Of a stretch of DNA of 64,000 bases, positions 26,578-35,538 are shown in pieces. The position numbers and the translations under genes were made by a program. Each line of letters starts with the position of its first letter. The stretch's first letter is position 1. This DNA comes from CAVWDU01 sp963753815 (GTDB taxonomy: Bacteria; Pseudomonadota; Gammaproteobacteria; Pseudomonadales; Halieaceae): assembly GCA_963753815.1 (NCBI GenBank), contig CAVWDU010000004.1, positions 434,001 to 498,000 of the forward strand. The letters run 5' to 3'. The notes under the pieces are model-generated. The model did not search any database. It saw only the letters and a list, made by a program, of their open reading frames with translations, and was not told the DNA's origin.

Positions 26578-28191
26578 TCAACGGTGTTGGGACAACTCGT
26601 CGGATGCACCGGTGGCACGGCGCTGGATCGTTTTGAGGCGGCGCCAGAGTGTGGTCTGACTGATCCCCAGGTAGCTGGCAACACGTCGCCTGTCATTGCC
26701 AAACCGCGCCATCGCTTCCAGAATAGCCTGTTCCTCCCGTGCCTTGAGATCGCCCTCATCACCGGGATCTGTCGGCAAGCTCATGGCAAGCTCGGGCAGG
26801 ATGTCTGCAATCTGCCCAGGCGACATGGCGGCCAGGCCGTCCTCCGCGCAGTTGACGACCAGCCGTTCGATGAAATTTTGCAGTTCGCGCACGTTGCCGG
26901 GCCAGGGGTAGGCATGGAATCGCACTTCAACAATGGCGTAAAGCGCTGCCGGGTCGAGGGCGACACGATACTGCTGGCTGTAACGGTCGATGTAGTAACG
27001 CGCGATCGCAGGGATGTCATCGGCCCTCTCCCGCAGGGGTGGCAGTGACAGGGAGAACACGTTCAGTCGGTAGTAGAGGTCGTCGCGGAATTCGCCGCGC
27101 TGCACAGCCGGGTGTAGCGCGCGATTGGTCGCGGCAATGATCTTGAAGTTGAGGTGCACTTCGCGGTTGCTCCCCAGTGGCCTGACGCGCTGTTCCTGCA
27201 ACACACGCAACAGCTTGACTTGCTGCTGTATCGGCATTTCCCCGACCTCGTCGAGGTAGAGCACGCCGTCGTTGGCCTGTTCGATCAGTCCAACACGGCC
27301 ACCGCGACGCGAGCTGGTGAAGGCACCGTCCACGTAGCCGAAGAGTTCCGATTCGAACAGTTCGTGAGGGATGCTGCCACAGTTGACAGCGACCAGTGGG
27401 CCACCGGCATAGTCACTCAGCCGATGTATTTCATGGGCGATATGCTCTTTGCCCGTTCCGCTCTCCCCCTGCAACAACACGGCGCCCGGCCCGCGGGCAT
27501 AAGTACGCGCCAGATGGGCAACCCGCTCCATGTGCGCCGAGCGAATGATGAAGCGCGAGGGCGATGCCGTTGTCTTGCTATCGAGGGCGCCGGTGAGGTG
27601 AGTTGTCGCGGCGGCCTCAATCGCGCCTTCGATCAGCTGGCGGGCCGATTCCTTGCTGTAAATCAGGATCGCCGGGAGCTGATGTTGCTCGGCTATATGG
27701 CAGGTGAACGAGGGTCCGACGACAACCCGGGTGTCCTCCTCCGCCAGCGCCAGCAGCAGCCGCTCTGTCGCCTCGTCCGAGGTACTGTAGTTATGGTGAA
27801 CGAGGTCGATATCCAGAAGCTGGGGCAGGGTACTGAACAGCCGCTGCGGGGGCGCGTTTTCCGGGTGATAGGTAAACACATGCACCCGCGAGTCAATCCG
27901 GCGCGCCTTGGCCAGCGCTTCGATGATATCCGTGTCGGTGACGGGTTGGCTGATCACGGGTAAAGACAGCGTGGCCGCCAGATAAGCAGCGTTCGAGCCG
28001 GCGCTGGCGATTACGTCCGGCTGGTGCTGCCTGACAAGCGAAGCGTAATCAACGCTTTTTCTCGCCACGGATTCGACGATAGTGATATCGGCCTGGTCTG
28101 CGTAGTCGCCTACGATGGCGTTGATCAGTTCGCTGAACTTGCGGTAGCCCACCACAAGTATGCGCACCCTGTCACCTGACGCCGGGCTCAC
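26578..28191 (-). CDS. PrpR-type AAA+ enhancer-binding regulator with altered GAFTGA loop
   Basis: 537 residues from GTG 28191 with AGGAGAG upstream. Residues 1-190 are a PrpR_N effector-sensing domain. The AAA+ module has Walker A GESGTGKE (242-249) and Walker B LYLDEVGE, and the C-terminal Fis-type helix-turn-helix is ISQTTLWRRLKT. The sigma54-contact loop reads GAFTSS (289-294) instead of GAFTGA. E. coli PrpR, as I recall, has GAFTGS, so this is one further change at the fifth position. It is the last gene of the CaiB-HMGL-hyuAB run and overlaps the preceding small frame by 4 bases; it likely senses that pathway's substrate. Confidence 0.9.
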   Translation of the reverse strand: MSPASGDRVRILVVGYRKFSELINAIVGDYADQADITIVESVARKSVDYASLVRQHQPDVIASAGSNAAYLAATLSLPVISQPVTDTDIIEALAKARRIDSRVHVFTYHPENAPPQRLFSTLPQLLDIDLVHHNYSTSDEATERLLLALAEEDTRVVVGPSFTCHIAEQHQLPAILIYSKESARQLIEGAIEAAATTHLTGALDSKTTASPSRFIIRSAHMERVAHLARTYARGPGAVLLQGESGTGKEHIAHEIHRLSDYAGGPLVAVNCGSIPHELFESELFGYVDGAFTSSRRGGRVGLIEQANDGVLYLDEVGEMPIQQQVKLLRVLQEQRVRPLGSNREVHLNFKIIAATNRALHPAVQRGEFRDDLYYRLNVFSLSLPPLRERADDIPAIARYYIDRYSQQYRVALDPAALYAIVEVRFHAYPWPGNVRELQNFIERLVVNCAEDGLAAMSPGQIADILPELAMSLPTDPGDEGDLKAREEQAILEAMARFGNDRRRVASYLGISQTTLWRRLKTIQRRATGASDELSQHR

Positions 28192-28370
28192 GGAGAGTCT
28201 CTCCTGAGCGCTTCCGACAGTGCCGTGACAAACACTGTGTTGCCCGCCAGGAGGTTGTCACTTGCACGACCCGACCACTGCCCCGGACCGGTGAATCCGA
28301 TTGCCAGACCGCGCGCCGCCCGCGTTGGCAGGTTGCCGTGCTCCTGCGCTTGCCTTGCCAGGTCTGGCAT
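28188..28370 (-). CDS. Possible 60-residue protein between hyuB and the PrpR-like gene
   Basis: ATG 28370 lies 9 bases after the hyuB stop, and its stop overlaps the regulator GTG as GTGA, which is operon-like spacing. The product is not recognised: soluble, rich in Ala, Gly and Arg, with AIGFTGPGQWSGRASDN in the middle. There is no good ribosome site. It may be a real coupling peptide or small subunit, or a chance frame in GC-rich DNA. Confidence 0.4.
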   Translation of the reverse strand: MPDLARQAQEHGNLPTRAARGLAIGFTGPGQWSGRASDNLLAGNTVFVTALSEALRRDSP

Positions 28371-28379
28371 CGTCAGGCC

Positions 28380-30254
28380 CTAGGCCGCACCCGTTTCGCG
28401 GAAGCTGGGCGCGAGGGGCGCCGGCAGGTGGGTTTCCTCAAGGCAACGCGCTTTCAGCGCCTCGATGCTGCCGCCGCGGTTGAACAGCTCGGGTTCGGCC
28501 CGGTTCTCGCGCATGGTGTTCCGCAGGGCTGCGGTCGCCTCGAGGTCGACGTCGCCGTTGTCGCTGATGACCACGCCGTAGCGGCTGGCCCCCTGCACGG
28601 TGACCAGTCGCCGCGCTACGTCCTCACGCACGCGCTCCGGGTCGCGTTCCAGGGGATCGCCCCAGCCGCCACCGCCCCAGGTATTGAAGTGCAGCACGTC
28701 GCCCGCCTGCACCTCCACGCCCTCGATTTTGGCGGGCAACCACTCTTCGGAGCCATCCGCACGCACCAGACGCTTGGTCGAACGCATGCCGGTGTCACCG
28801 CCCAATACACCCCAAGGGAAGGTCAGCCAGCGCTCGTCGTGAATGCCGATGTGCCCGTCGCACAGAAACCGGTAGGCGACCGAGAGTCCGTTGCCGCCGC
28901 GGTGCAGGCCGGCCCCGCCGGAATCGGGGATTGTCTGGTAGTGCTCGATGCGCAGCGGGAAGTAGGATTCGATGAACTCATTGGGCACGTTGGTGAAGCC
29001 CGGCCAGAGGGAATGCCCATCGGGACCGTCGCCTACGGGTCGACCCGGCACACCGCCGAACCCGATCTGAAACAGCTGGAACCACTCGCCCTTGGCGTCG
29101 TACCCCGAGTAGAAGAGGTGAGGCGAATCGGAGAAGCCGGCGGCATTCAGCATCTGTTCCGGCGCGCCCATCCCGAGCAGCGCACCGAGGATATCGAAGA
29201 TGCGGCCCAGGGCATGGGTGCGCCCGGACAGCGCTGCCGGGAAGTTGGGCTTGAGCAGGGTGCCCTGAGGTATGCGCACATCCACGAGATCGTAGAAGCC
29301 GTCGTTGAACACGATCTGCGGGTCGACCACGTTGATAGTAAAAGAGCCGAAAAACATCTTGAACATGTCTTCGTTGAGGAAGAAGTTCACCGAACTCTGC
29401 GCCTGCGGGTCGGTACCCGCGAAGTCGAAGATGGCGGTGGAGCCTTCGCGCCAGAGCTTGCATTTGATGCGGTAGGGGCCCTTGCCCATGCCGTCGTCGC
29501 AGAGATAGTCCTCGAACTCGCGCGGCTCCTCGGGTATGAACATTTCGATGATGTGCTTCATGGCGTCATGGTTACGCTGCAGCATGATGTCCATGGTGGA
29601 GGCCAGGATGTCGTCGCCAAAACGCTCCGCGAGTTCGACACAGCGCCGCGCGGCCGTATTGCAGGCTGCGACCAGCGCGTTGAGGTCGAAGCGGTTCCAC
29701 TGCGGCGTGCGCACATTGTGGAGGATGAGTTCCAGCAGGTCAGCCTGCAATTCACCTCGCTTGTACAGCTTGGTCGGCGGGATGCGGATGCCCTCCTGGT
29801 AAATGCTGGTGGCCTCGATGGGGATCGAGCCCGGCACCATGCCGCCATTATCGGACATGTGCCCGAACATGGCTGACCAGGCGATGTGGCGGCCATCCTT
29901 GAAGACCGGCACCAGCACCACCCAGTCCGGGAGGTGCGATACCGCGGCGTTGCACATGTAGGGGTCGTTAGTGAGGATGACATCACCTTCCTCGATCTCG
30001 GCATCGTAGGCCTGCAGGAACGGCCCGATGAAGGAACCGAACTGGCCGACCACCATTTTCCCGTCGCGGTTGGCGATCATCGGAAAACAATCGCCCTGTT
30101 CGCGAATACCCGGGCTCATGGCCGTGCGGAACAGCACGGCGTCCATTTCCTCGCGGGCATTGCGCAGTGCGTTCTCGATAATGTCGACGGTCACGCCATC
30201 GACCTCGACCCGGTTCAGCGGGGACGTGTTGGTCTGTTTGATCGTAGCCGCCAT
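28380..30254 (-). CDS. hyuB: Hydantoinase B/oxoprolinase-type subunit, second copy
   Basis: 624 residues, colinear with the copy at 8509-10428: FRTAMSPGIREQGDCFPM, VILTNDPYMCNAAVSHLPDW, AMFGHMSDNGG and TWGGGGWGDPLERD. One base separates the hyuA stop from its ATG, and the ribosome site AAGGAGAC overlaps the hyuA end. Its partner genes (CaiB transferase and HMG-CoA-lyase-like) differ from those of the first copy, so the substrate probably differs. Whether it opens an amide ring or carboxylates a ketone cannot be told by eye. Confidence 0.93.
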   Translation of the reverse strand: MAATIKQTNTSPLNRVEVDGVTVDIIENALRNAREEMDAVLFRTAMSPGIREQGDCFPMIANRDGKMVVGQFGSFIGPFLQAYDAEIEEGDVILTNDPYMCNAAVSHLPDWVVLVPVFKDGRHIAWSAMFGHMSDNGGMVPGSIPIEATSIYQEGIRIPPTKLYKRGELQADLLELILHNVRTPQWNRFDLNALVAACNTAARRCVELAERFGDDILASTMDIMLQRNHDAMKHIIEMFIPEEPREFEDYLCDDGMGKGPYRIKCKLWREGSTAIFDFAGTDPQAQSSVNFFLNEDMFKMFFGSFTINVVDPQIVFNDGFYDLVDVRIPQGTLLKPNFPAALSGRTHALGRIFDILGALLGMGAPEQMLNAAGFSDSPHLFYSGYDAKGEWFQLFQIGFGGVPGRPVGDGPDGHSLWPGFTNVPNEFIESYFPLRIEHYQTIPDSGGAGLHRGGNGLSVAYRFLCDGHIGIHDERWLTFPWGVLGGDTGMRSTKRLVRADGSEEWLPAKIEGVEVQAGDVLHFNTWGGGGWGDPLERDPERVREDVARRLVTVQGASRYGVVISDNGDVDLEATAALRNTMRENRAEPELFNRGGSIEALKARCLEETHLPAPLAPSFRETGAA

Positions 30255-30255
30255 C

Positions 30256-32328
30256 TCAGTCTCCTTGCCCGTCTACCGGGGTGATCAACAGGTTGCCGAC
30301 AGCGTCGACCCGCGCTTCATAACCGGGCAGTACCACGGTGGTGGAGTCCATTTCGCTGACAATCGCGGGCCCGGGCACCACCAACCCCTCGTGCAGGCGG
30401 TTGCGGTCGTAAAGATAGATATCGTGCCATTCACCCTCGTAGTAGAACCTGCTTTCGTGAATCCGGCACGCCTCAAGGGTCGCATCCGATGTGCCGGCGT
30501 TCAGCGCCGGCAGCGCCCGGGTGCGTGCCCTTGCCACTGCCCGGATCATCAGGATCTCGTGGCCATCCCCCAGCTTGAAGGTAAACAGCTGTTCGTGTTC
30601 GGCATCGAACTGTTCGGTGAGCAGTGCGACGCCGTGCTCCCTGATATCTGCCTCGGTGAAGTCCACCGTAATCTGGAATGCCTGCCCGGCGTAGCGCAGA
30701 TCGGCCTGGAAGTCGATTTCATGTTCGTCGGCGGGAATGCCGTCGGCCACCAGGGATTCACCGGCGCGCTGCTGCAGCTCCCGTAAATCGTCCAGCAACT
30801 GGGCGTCCGTCAGTTCAGCCGCCATGGTCAGGTAGGTGCGTGCGGCCTCGTCCTGTACCTGCGTCGTTGCGTCGCCGTAGGCGCAGAGGACTCCCGGGCC
30901 GGGCGGTACGATGACCGGCCAGGCGTCAGTGAGAATGCCCAGGGCGTTGGCGTGAAGCGGGCCGGCGCCGCCGAAACCGACCAGGGCGAAGTCGCGTGGG
31001 TCATAACCCTGTTCCACAGAGACCAGGCGCAGCGCGCCGAACATGGATTCGTTGACGATCTTGATGATGCCCTCGGCGGCGGCCATCAGCTCGATACCCA
31101 TGGCATCGGCCACCTGCTGCACCGCCTTGACCGAGGCCTCCCGGTCGATTTCCATCTTGCCGCCGAGCTGGACATCGGAGGGCAGGTAGCCCAGCACCAC
31201 GTTGGCGTCGCAGACGGTGGGCTGCTCACCGCCTTTCATGTAACACGCGGGCCCGGGCACGGCACCGGCGGATTCCGGGCCGACACGCAGGGCGCGCGTC
31301 AGTTCTGGCACGAAGGCGATGGAACCGCCGCCCGCGCCGACCGTCCGCACGTCCACAGAGGGTGCGCGCACCCGCACGTCACCGACGACGGTTTCCCGCC
31401 GCACCCGGGCCCGCGAGCCCTGGATCAGCGCCACGTCGGTGGATGTGCCGCCCATGTCGAAGGTCAGGATGTCGTCGAAGCCTGCACGGCTGCAGAAGTA
31501 GATCGCGCCGGCCACACCACCTGCGGGTCCGGACATCAGCAGGTTGACGGGCGATTCCGCCGCCGCCCGGGCGGATGCGAGACCGCCGTCGGAGCGCAAA
31601 ATGGACAATTGGGTCTCGTCACCGAGTCGTTCGCTCAGGGCCGCCTGCAGGTTGTTGACGTAGGTTTCCACTTCGGGCCGAACGTAAGAGTTCACCACCG
31701 TGGTCTCGGTGCGCTCGTACTCCTGCATCTCCGGGACCACCTCGCTGGAGATCGAGATCGGTGTATCAGTGAAAATCTCCCGGGCAATTTCGCGGGCGCG
31801 CCGCTCGTGGCTGTCGTTGAGGTAGGCGTTGATGAAACAGAGGGTCAGGGCTTCGATGTCATGCTGTGCCTTCAACTCTGCCAGGCTCTCCCGAAGTGTG
31901 TCTTCGTCCAGCGGCGTTACCACTTCGCCGTCTGCGCCGATCCGTTCGATCGCGCCGCGCGTGAGTTCCAGCGGCGCCAGCAACGGCTTCTTGACGAAGC
32001 TGACCCAGCCGCCGAGTCCGCCGGGGCAGAAGGACCGGGCGACCTGCAGGGTGTCCTCGAAACCGCGCGTGGTGACCAGCGCGACCCGGGCGCCCTTGCC
32101 CGTCAGCACCGCGTTGGTGGCCACGGTGGTGCCGTGCATCACCAGGCGAATGGATTCCGGCGGTACAGCAGACTGTTCGCAGATCCGGGCAACGCCGTTC
32201 AGTACTCCGATGGACGAATCCTCGGGCGTGGACGGCACCTTTGCGGTGTGGGTTTCACCGCTGACTTCGTCCATGAGCAACACGTCGGTGAAGGTTCCAC
32301 CGACATCGACGCCAAGTCGATAGGCCAT
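30256..32328 (-). CDS. hyuA: Hydantoinase A/oxoprolinase-type ATPase subunit, second copy
   Basis: 690 residues starting RLGVDVGGTFTDVLLMDE, with MHGTTVATNAVL, FDMGGTSTDVALI and AGGGSIAFVPEL. It closely parallels the copy at 10447-12501 over its full length. AGGAGATTCAGGAT precedes the ATG. It follows the HMG-CoA-lyase-like gene by 19 bases and is coupled to hyuB. It supplies the ATP-dependent activation step. Confidence 0.93.
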   Translation of the reverse strand: MAYRLGVDVGGTFTDVLLMDEVSGETHTAKVPSTPEDSSIGVLNGVARICEQSAVPPESIRLVMHGTTVATNAVLTGKGARVALVTTRGFEDTLQVARSFCPGGLGGWVSFVKKPLLAPLELTRGAIERIGADGEVVTPLDEDTLRESLAELKAQHDIEALTLCFINAYLNDSHERRAREIAREIFTDTPISISSEVVPEMQEYERTETTVVNSYVRPEVETYVNNLQAALSERLGDETQLSILRSDGGLASARAAAESPVNLLMSGPAGGVAGAIYFCSRAGFDDILTFDMGGTSTDVALIQGSRARVRRETVVGDVRVRAPSVDVRTVGAGGGSIAFVPELTRALRVGPESAGAVPGPACYMKGGEQPTVCDANVVLGYLPSDVQLGGKMEIDREASVKAVQQVADAMGIELMAAAEGIIKIVNESMFGALRLVSVEQGYDPRDFALVGFGGAGPLHANALGILTDAWPVIVPPGPGVLCAYGDATTQVQDEAARTYLTMAAELTDAQLLDDLRELQQRAGESLVADGIPADEHEIDFQADLRYAGQAFQITVDFTEADIREHGVALLTEQFDAEHEQLFTFKLGDGHEILMIRAVARARTRALPALNAGTSDATLEACRIHESRFYYEGEWHDIYLYDRNRLHEGLVVPGPAIVSEMDSTTVVLPGYEARVDAVGNLLITPVDGQGD

Positions 32329-32347
32329 ATCCTGAATCTCCTGACTG

Positions 32348-33265
32348 TTATTTGCTGAGGCTGCCGTCGGCGATATGCCGGCTGATCCAGCCGTGAGCGC
32401 GTCCGCCCTGTGGTGAGCCGGTCAGCTCGCTGACGAGTGCCACGGCCCGCAGTAGTGCAGCCATGTCGACGCCAGTGGCGAACCCCATCTGCTCGCACAT
32501 CATAACCACATCCTCGGTGGCGACGTTGCCGCGGGCGCCCGGTGCAAACGGGCAGCCGCCAAGGCCGCCGACCGCGCTGTCGAATCGCCGGACACCGCTT
32601 TCGATCGCGGCATAGACGTTGGCAAGGCCCATGGCTCGGGTATCGTGAAAGTGGCAGGCCAGGCGTGCAGAGCCGTGTTCCTCGACCAGTTGTTGTGTCA
32701 GTCGGCGCACCTGTGCCGGGTCGGCGCCGCCGATGGTGTCTGCAATGACCACCTCGCGCGCTCCCCAGGCCGCGAGCTGCGCCGCCTGGGCGCGGACCTG
32801 CGCGGGGTCGACAGCACCCTCGAACGGGCACTCGAAGGCCACTGCCAGGTACGCCTGCACGGCAACCCCGTCACCGCGCCCGCGATCGATAATCTGGCGC
32901 GCGACATCGAGGGTCTGCTCCAGGCCCATGTTGATGTTCTTGCGATTCATTGTCTCCGTCGCCGATACCACCACGGCAACGGTTTTCACGCCGGCTGCCA
33001 AAGCATTCTCATAGCCACGAAGGTTGGGGACGAGGGCGCTCAGCGCAGTGCCGGCGGGTACGTCAAGGGCGGCAAACAGGGCATCAGTGCCCGCCATTTG
33101 CGGGACTGCCTTCGGCGAGACGAAACTGCCGATTTCAATATGGCGCAGGCCAGCGTCCGCCAGTGCCTCGACCAGTTGCTTTCGCTGTGGCAGATCGAGG
33201 TGGCGGCTTTGGCTTTGCAGGCCGTCGCGCGGGCCTACCTCGTTGATGATGATCTGCTCCGTCAT
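32348..33265 (-). CDS. HMG-CoA-lyase-like enzyme
   Basis: 305-residue TIM-barrel of the HMGL family. It has GPRDGLQ after the first strand, metal-binding HFHDTRAMGLAN, and the flexible-loop signature GGLGGCPFAPGARGNVATED with the conserved cysteine. The reaction class is retro-aldol cleavage of a 3-hydroxy-3-methylacyl-CoA such as HMG-CoA to acetoacetate and acetyl-CoA. The ATG overlaps the CaiB stop (ATGA), so the transferase product is probably its substrate. Confidence 0.92.
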   Translation of the reverse strand: MTEQIIINEVGPRDGLQSQSRHLDLPQRKQLVEALADAGLRHIEIGSFVSPKAVPQMAGTDALFAALDVPAGTALSALVPNLRGYENALAAGVKTVAVVVSATETMNRKNINMGLEQTLDVARQIIDRGRGDGVAVQAYLAVAFECPFEGAVDPAQVRAQAAQLAAWGAREVVIADTIGGADPAQVRRLTQQLVEEHGSARLACHFHDTRAMGLANVYAAIESGVRRFDSAVGGLGGCPFAPGARGNVATEDVVMMCEQMGFATGVDMAALLRAVALVSELTGSPQGGRAHGWISRHIADGSLSK

Positions 33266-34461
33266 GCGATGGCGCCTTTTCCGCGCAGGGCGGTGATGGC
33301 GTCCTCGTCGTAACCCAACAGGTCGCTGAGCACCGCGTCCGTGTGCTGGCCGAGCAGTGGCGCGGGGCTGAAGGACTCTTCGTCGGTGCGGGACAGCTTG
33401 ATGGGGTTGCCCGGCCCGCGCGTGCTGGCGCCGCCGGGGTGTTTCAGATCCACGACCATGTTGCGTGCCAGTACCTGCTCATCCGACAGTGCCTCGCTGA
33501 ACCGGTTTACGCGGGCGCAGGGAATGCGCCGTTCAGCCAGTTTCTGTAGCCAGTAGTCGCTGGTCTCGGTGGACAGGATTTCATTGAGCTTGTCCTCAAT
33601 CAGTTCCTTGTCCTCCAGCCGCCCCGGCTGGGTCAGGTACTTCTCATCACGAAACGGTTCGTAGTCGATGACCTCCAGCAGGTTTTCCCAGAAACTGTCG
33701 AAGATCACCGCAATGATGATGTGGCCATCGCTGGTGGTGTAGCTGTTATAGGGAACGTGAACAAAGTGGGAGTTGCCGATGGGGTGGGGGTCCTGACCGG
33801 ACAGGAAGAACATCGTCGCCATATAGTTCAGCATCGAGATCTGGCAATCGAGCATGGAAATGTCGACGTGCTGGCCGCGGCCGCTGCGCTCGCGCTCATA
33901 GAGTGCCGACAAGACGCCCATCACCCCGAACATACCGCCGCCGAGGTCACCGATGGGGATGCCGGCGCGGGTTGGATGTTCCGGGTCGGCACCGGTAATC
34001 GACATGCCCCCGCCCAGGGCCTGTACCACCTGGTCGAACGCGGGCCGCTGAAAATTGGGACCGGAGGAGCCGAAGCCGCTGATTGAGCAGACCACGATCG
34101 CCGGATTGACTTCCGCAAGACGCGGGTAGTCGATTTGAAGCTTGGCCGTTACGCCGGCGCTGAAGTTTTCGATCACCACGTCGGCTTCGCGCACGAGATC
34201 GTAGAAAACCTGGCGACCCTCCTCCGATTTGAGGTCCAGGGCGATGCTCTGCTTGTTCCGGTTGAGGGTGATGAAGTAGGCGCCCTGGCCCTCCAGGGAG
34301 TTGGCGGGGTCGCTGGCCAGCAGCTTGCGGGTCCCCTCCCCGTGCAGGGGTTCGACCTTGATGGTCTCAGCGCCCAGGTCGGCAAGAATCATCGCCCCGT
34401 AGGGCCCGGAGAGCATGTGGGTCAAGTCGAGGACTCGCAGGCCTTGCAGCGGTTTGGACAT
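33262..34461 (-). CDS. CaiB/BaiF family CoA-transferase (third in window)
   Basis: 399 residues from ATG 34461, preceded by GGGAGC; the open frame reaches 34641 but the added residues do not match the family. It opens GLRVLDLTHMLSGPYGAMILADLGAETIKVEP, with IPIGDLGGGMFG holding the likely catalytic Asp. It is probably the first gene of the operon that continues with the HMGL-like enzyme, hyuA and hyuB. It would attach CoA to a hydroxy-dicarboxylic acid for cleavage by the lyase. Confidence 0.93.
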   Translation of the reverse strand: MSKPLQGLRVLDLTHMLSGPYGAMILADLGAETIKVEPLHGEGTRKLLASDPANSLEGQGAYFITLNRNKQSIALDLKSEEGRQVFYDLVREADVVIENFSAGVTAKLQIDYPRLAEVNPAIVVCSISGFGSSGPNFQRPAFDQVVQALGGGMSITGADPEHPTRAGIPIGDLGGGMFGVMGVLSALYERERSGRGQHVDISMLDCQISMLNYMATMFFLSGQDPHPIGNSHFVHVPYNSYTTSDGHIIIAVIFDSFWENLLEVIDYEPFRDEKYLTQPGRLEDKELIEDKLNEILSTETSDYWLQKLAERRIPCARVNRFSEALSDEQVLARNMVVDLKHPGGASTRGPGNPIKLSRTDEESFSPAPLLGQHTDAVLSDLLGYDEDAITALRGKGAIA

Positions 34462-34807
34462 GAAAACGTGCTCCCGGTACGGTTGTCGGATGGGTGCCCT
34501 GTACCTGTCGCCGCTACTGGCCGTCTGCAACTGCTCGCCCGTTGGGTGCAGGGCGATGTCACTGTACGGTCGGCTGCCAGGCCCTGTAGACCATGTATGC
34601 ATGAACGGTGCCAGCTTGTATGGCGCGGCTGTCAGTGGCACCGTTCAAATTAATAAAAAACAATAAAAACAATGTCTAATAACAGCTACCTCGAAATAGA
34701 CAGAGGATACGAACGATCGACGCAGGGCGCGGCTTCCTGCCAAAGCATTTCACAATGAAATAATATATTCAATATGAAGCGAAGTAGCCGAGCAGCCGGC
34801 ACCGGGC
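34462..34807. other. AT-rich leader/promoter region of the second hyuAB operon
   Basis: 346 bases with no gene. The part from about 34640 to 34790 is much richer in A and T than its surroundings and probably holds the leftward promoter. I looked for a sigma54 -24/-12 pair (TGGCAC-N5-TTGC) reading leftward and did not find a convincing one. Confidence 0.45.
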
Positions 34808-35209
34808 TCATGCCTCCTCGCAGCACTGCAATTGCGTCCCGAAGAACTGTTCGCTATCGAGATCGATGACCTGCCAGTTGTCGAGTCCGCTGCGCGGCAA
34901 GGCGGACGTGAAGCGTCCACCCCGACCAGCAATGTCTTGCGTCGCCTCGGCCAGCGACTCCACACCGAGTGAGAGCAGGAACAACCCCTCGCCGTGTGCA
35001 GCGAGGTGGCGGCCGGGCACGCTGTCGGGATCCGTCGGCTGCACCAGCACCACCCAACTGTCGCCGACCTGGAAGCGGGCGGTGCGCACACCGCGGGACG
35101 TCAGGTCGGCCCGGTCGAAGGGGCCGACGCCGAGGAGTTGGTGGTAGCGGGTGACCGCTGATTCCAGGTCCTGGACAAGCAGGTTGACATGGTGAATATG
35201 CGTAAACAC
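34808..35209 (-). CDS. VOC-family (glyoxalase/bleomycin-resistance fold) protein
   Basis: 133 residues if started at GTG 35209, which has AAGGA 8 bases upstream; the open frame further upstream is not protein-like. It begins VFTHIHHVNLLVQDLESAVTRY, the usual VOC first strand with the metal-ligand His, and its C-terminal ligand region is IDLDSEQFFGTQLQ. Glyoxalases, epimerases and dioxygenases share this fold; one domain of this length would work as a dimer. It may be an isomerase or epimerase for the second hyuAB pathway. Confidence 0.82.
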   Translation of the reverse strand: MFTHIHHVNLLVQDLESAVTRYHQLLGVGPFDRADLTSRGVRTARFQVGDSWVVLVQPTDPDSVPGRHLAAHGEGLFLLSLGVESLAEATQDIAGRGGRFTSALPRSGLDNWQVIDLDSEQFFGTQLQCCEEA

Positions 35210-35538
35210 GAGCGGATCCTTGTGATGACTCAAGAAACGGAGCGCCAACTGCGCCTGTGGTCGGCGTCGTTGGGTGTCAGCATAACCCGGATAGCGCCGA
35301 TTTTCCCGGGCCGGTCCGGCGCATGCGACGGTTCTGCGGGGTACCCGCCTGAGTGAAAGTCGCGAAGCCGCTTGCAATTCAACACATCCCGTATCACCCT
35401 TTCGATGAGTATACGAGGCGTCCCGGCCAGGGGGCGCCCCGGGCGCTTAAGCAAGGCGCCGGGGCCTGGCCCGACACCGCGTGGAGCGGGGGCGCGGCCT
35501 TGCCGGCAGGCAAGCAGAGTGGTTGACGAGGTAATAAG
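35210..35538. other. Gap with a strong GC-rich inverted repeat
   Basis: 329 bases between divergent genes and no credible gene. GGCCAGG (35425-35431) and CCTGGCC (35465-35471) are inverted copies around two GGCGCC blocks, giving a potential long hairpin in the slt leader. A promoter for slt should lie here but I could not pick one. Confidence 0.4.

Noticed and set aside
28338..29876. A 512-residue plus-strand frame opposite hyuB.
   Set aside because: It lies wholly antisense to a well-supported hyuB gene and shows no domain features; GC-rich genes often leave such open shadows.
30952..32358. A 468-residue plus-strand frame opposite hyuA.
   Set aside because: Antisense to a clear hyuA gene, rich in His, Asp and Arg from reverse reading of its codons.
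34462..34807. Sigma54-type promoter before the second hyuAB operon.
   Set aside because: I looked for TGGCAC-N5-TTGC on the reading strand and found no convincing match.
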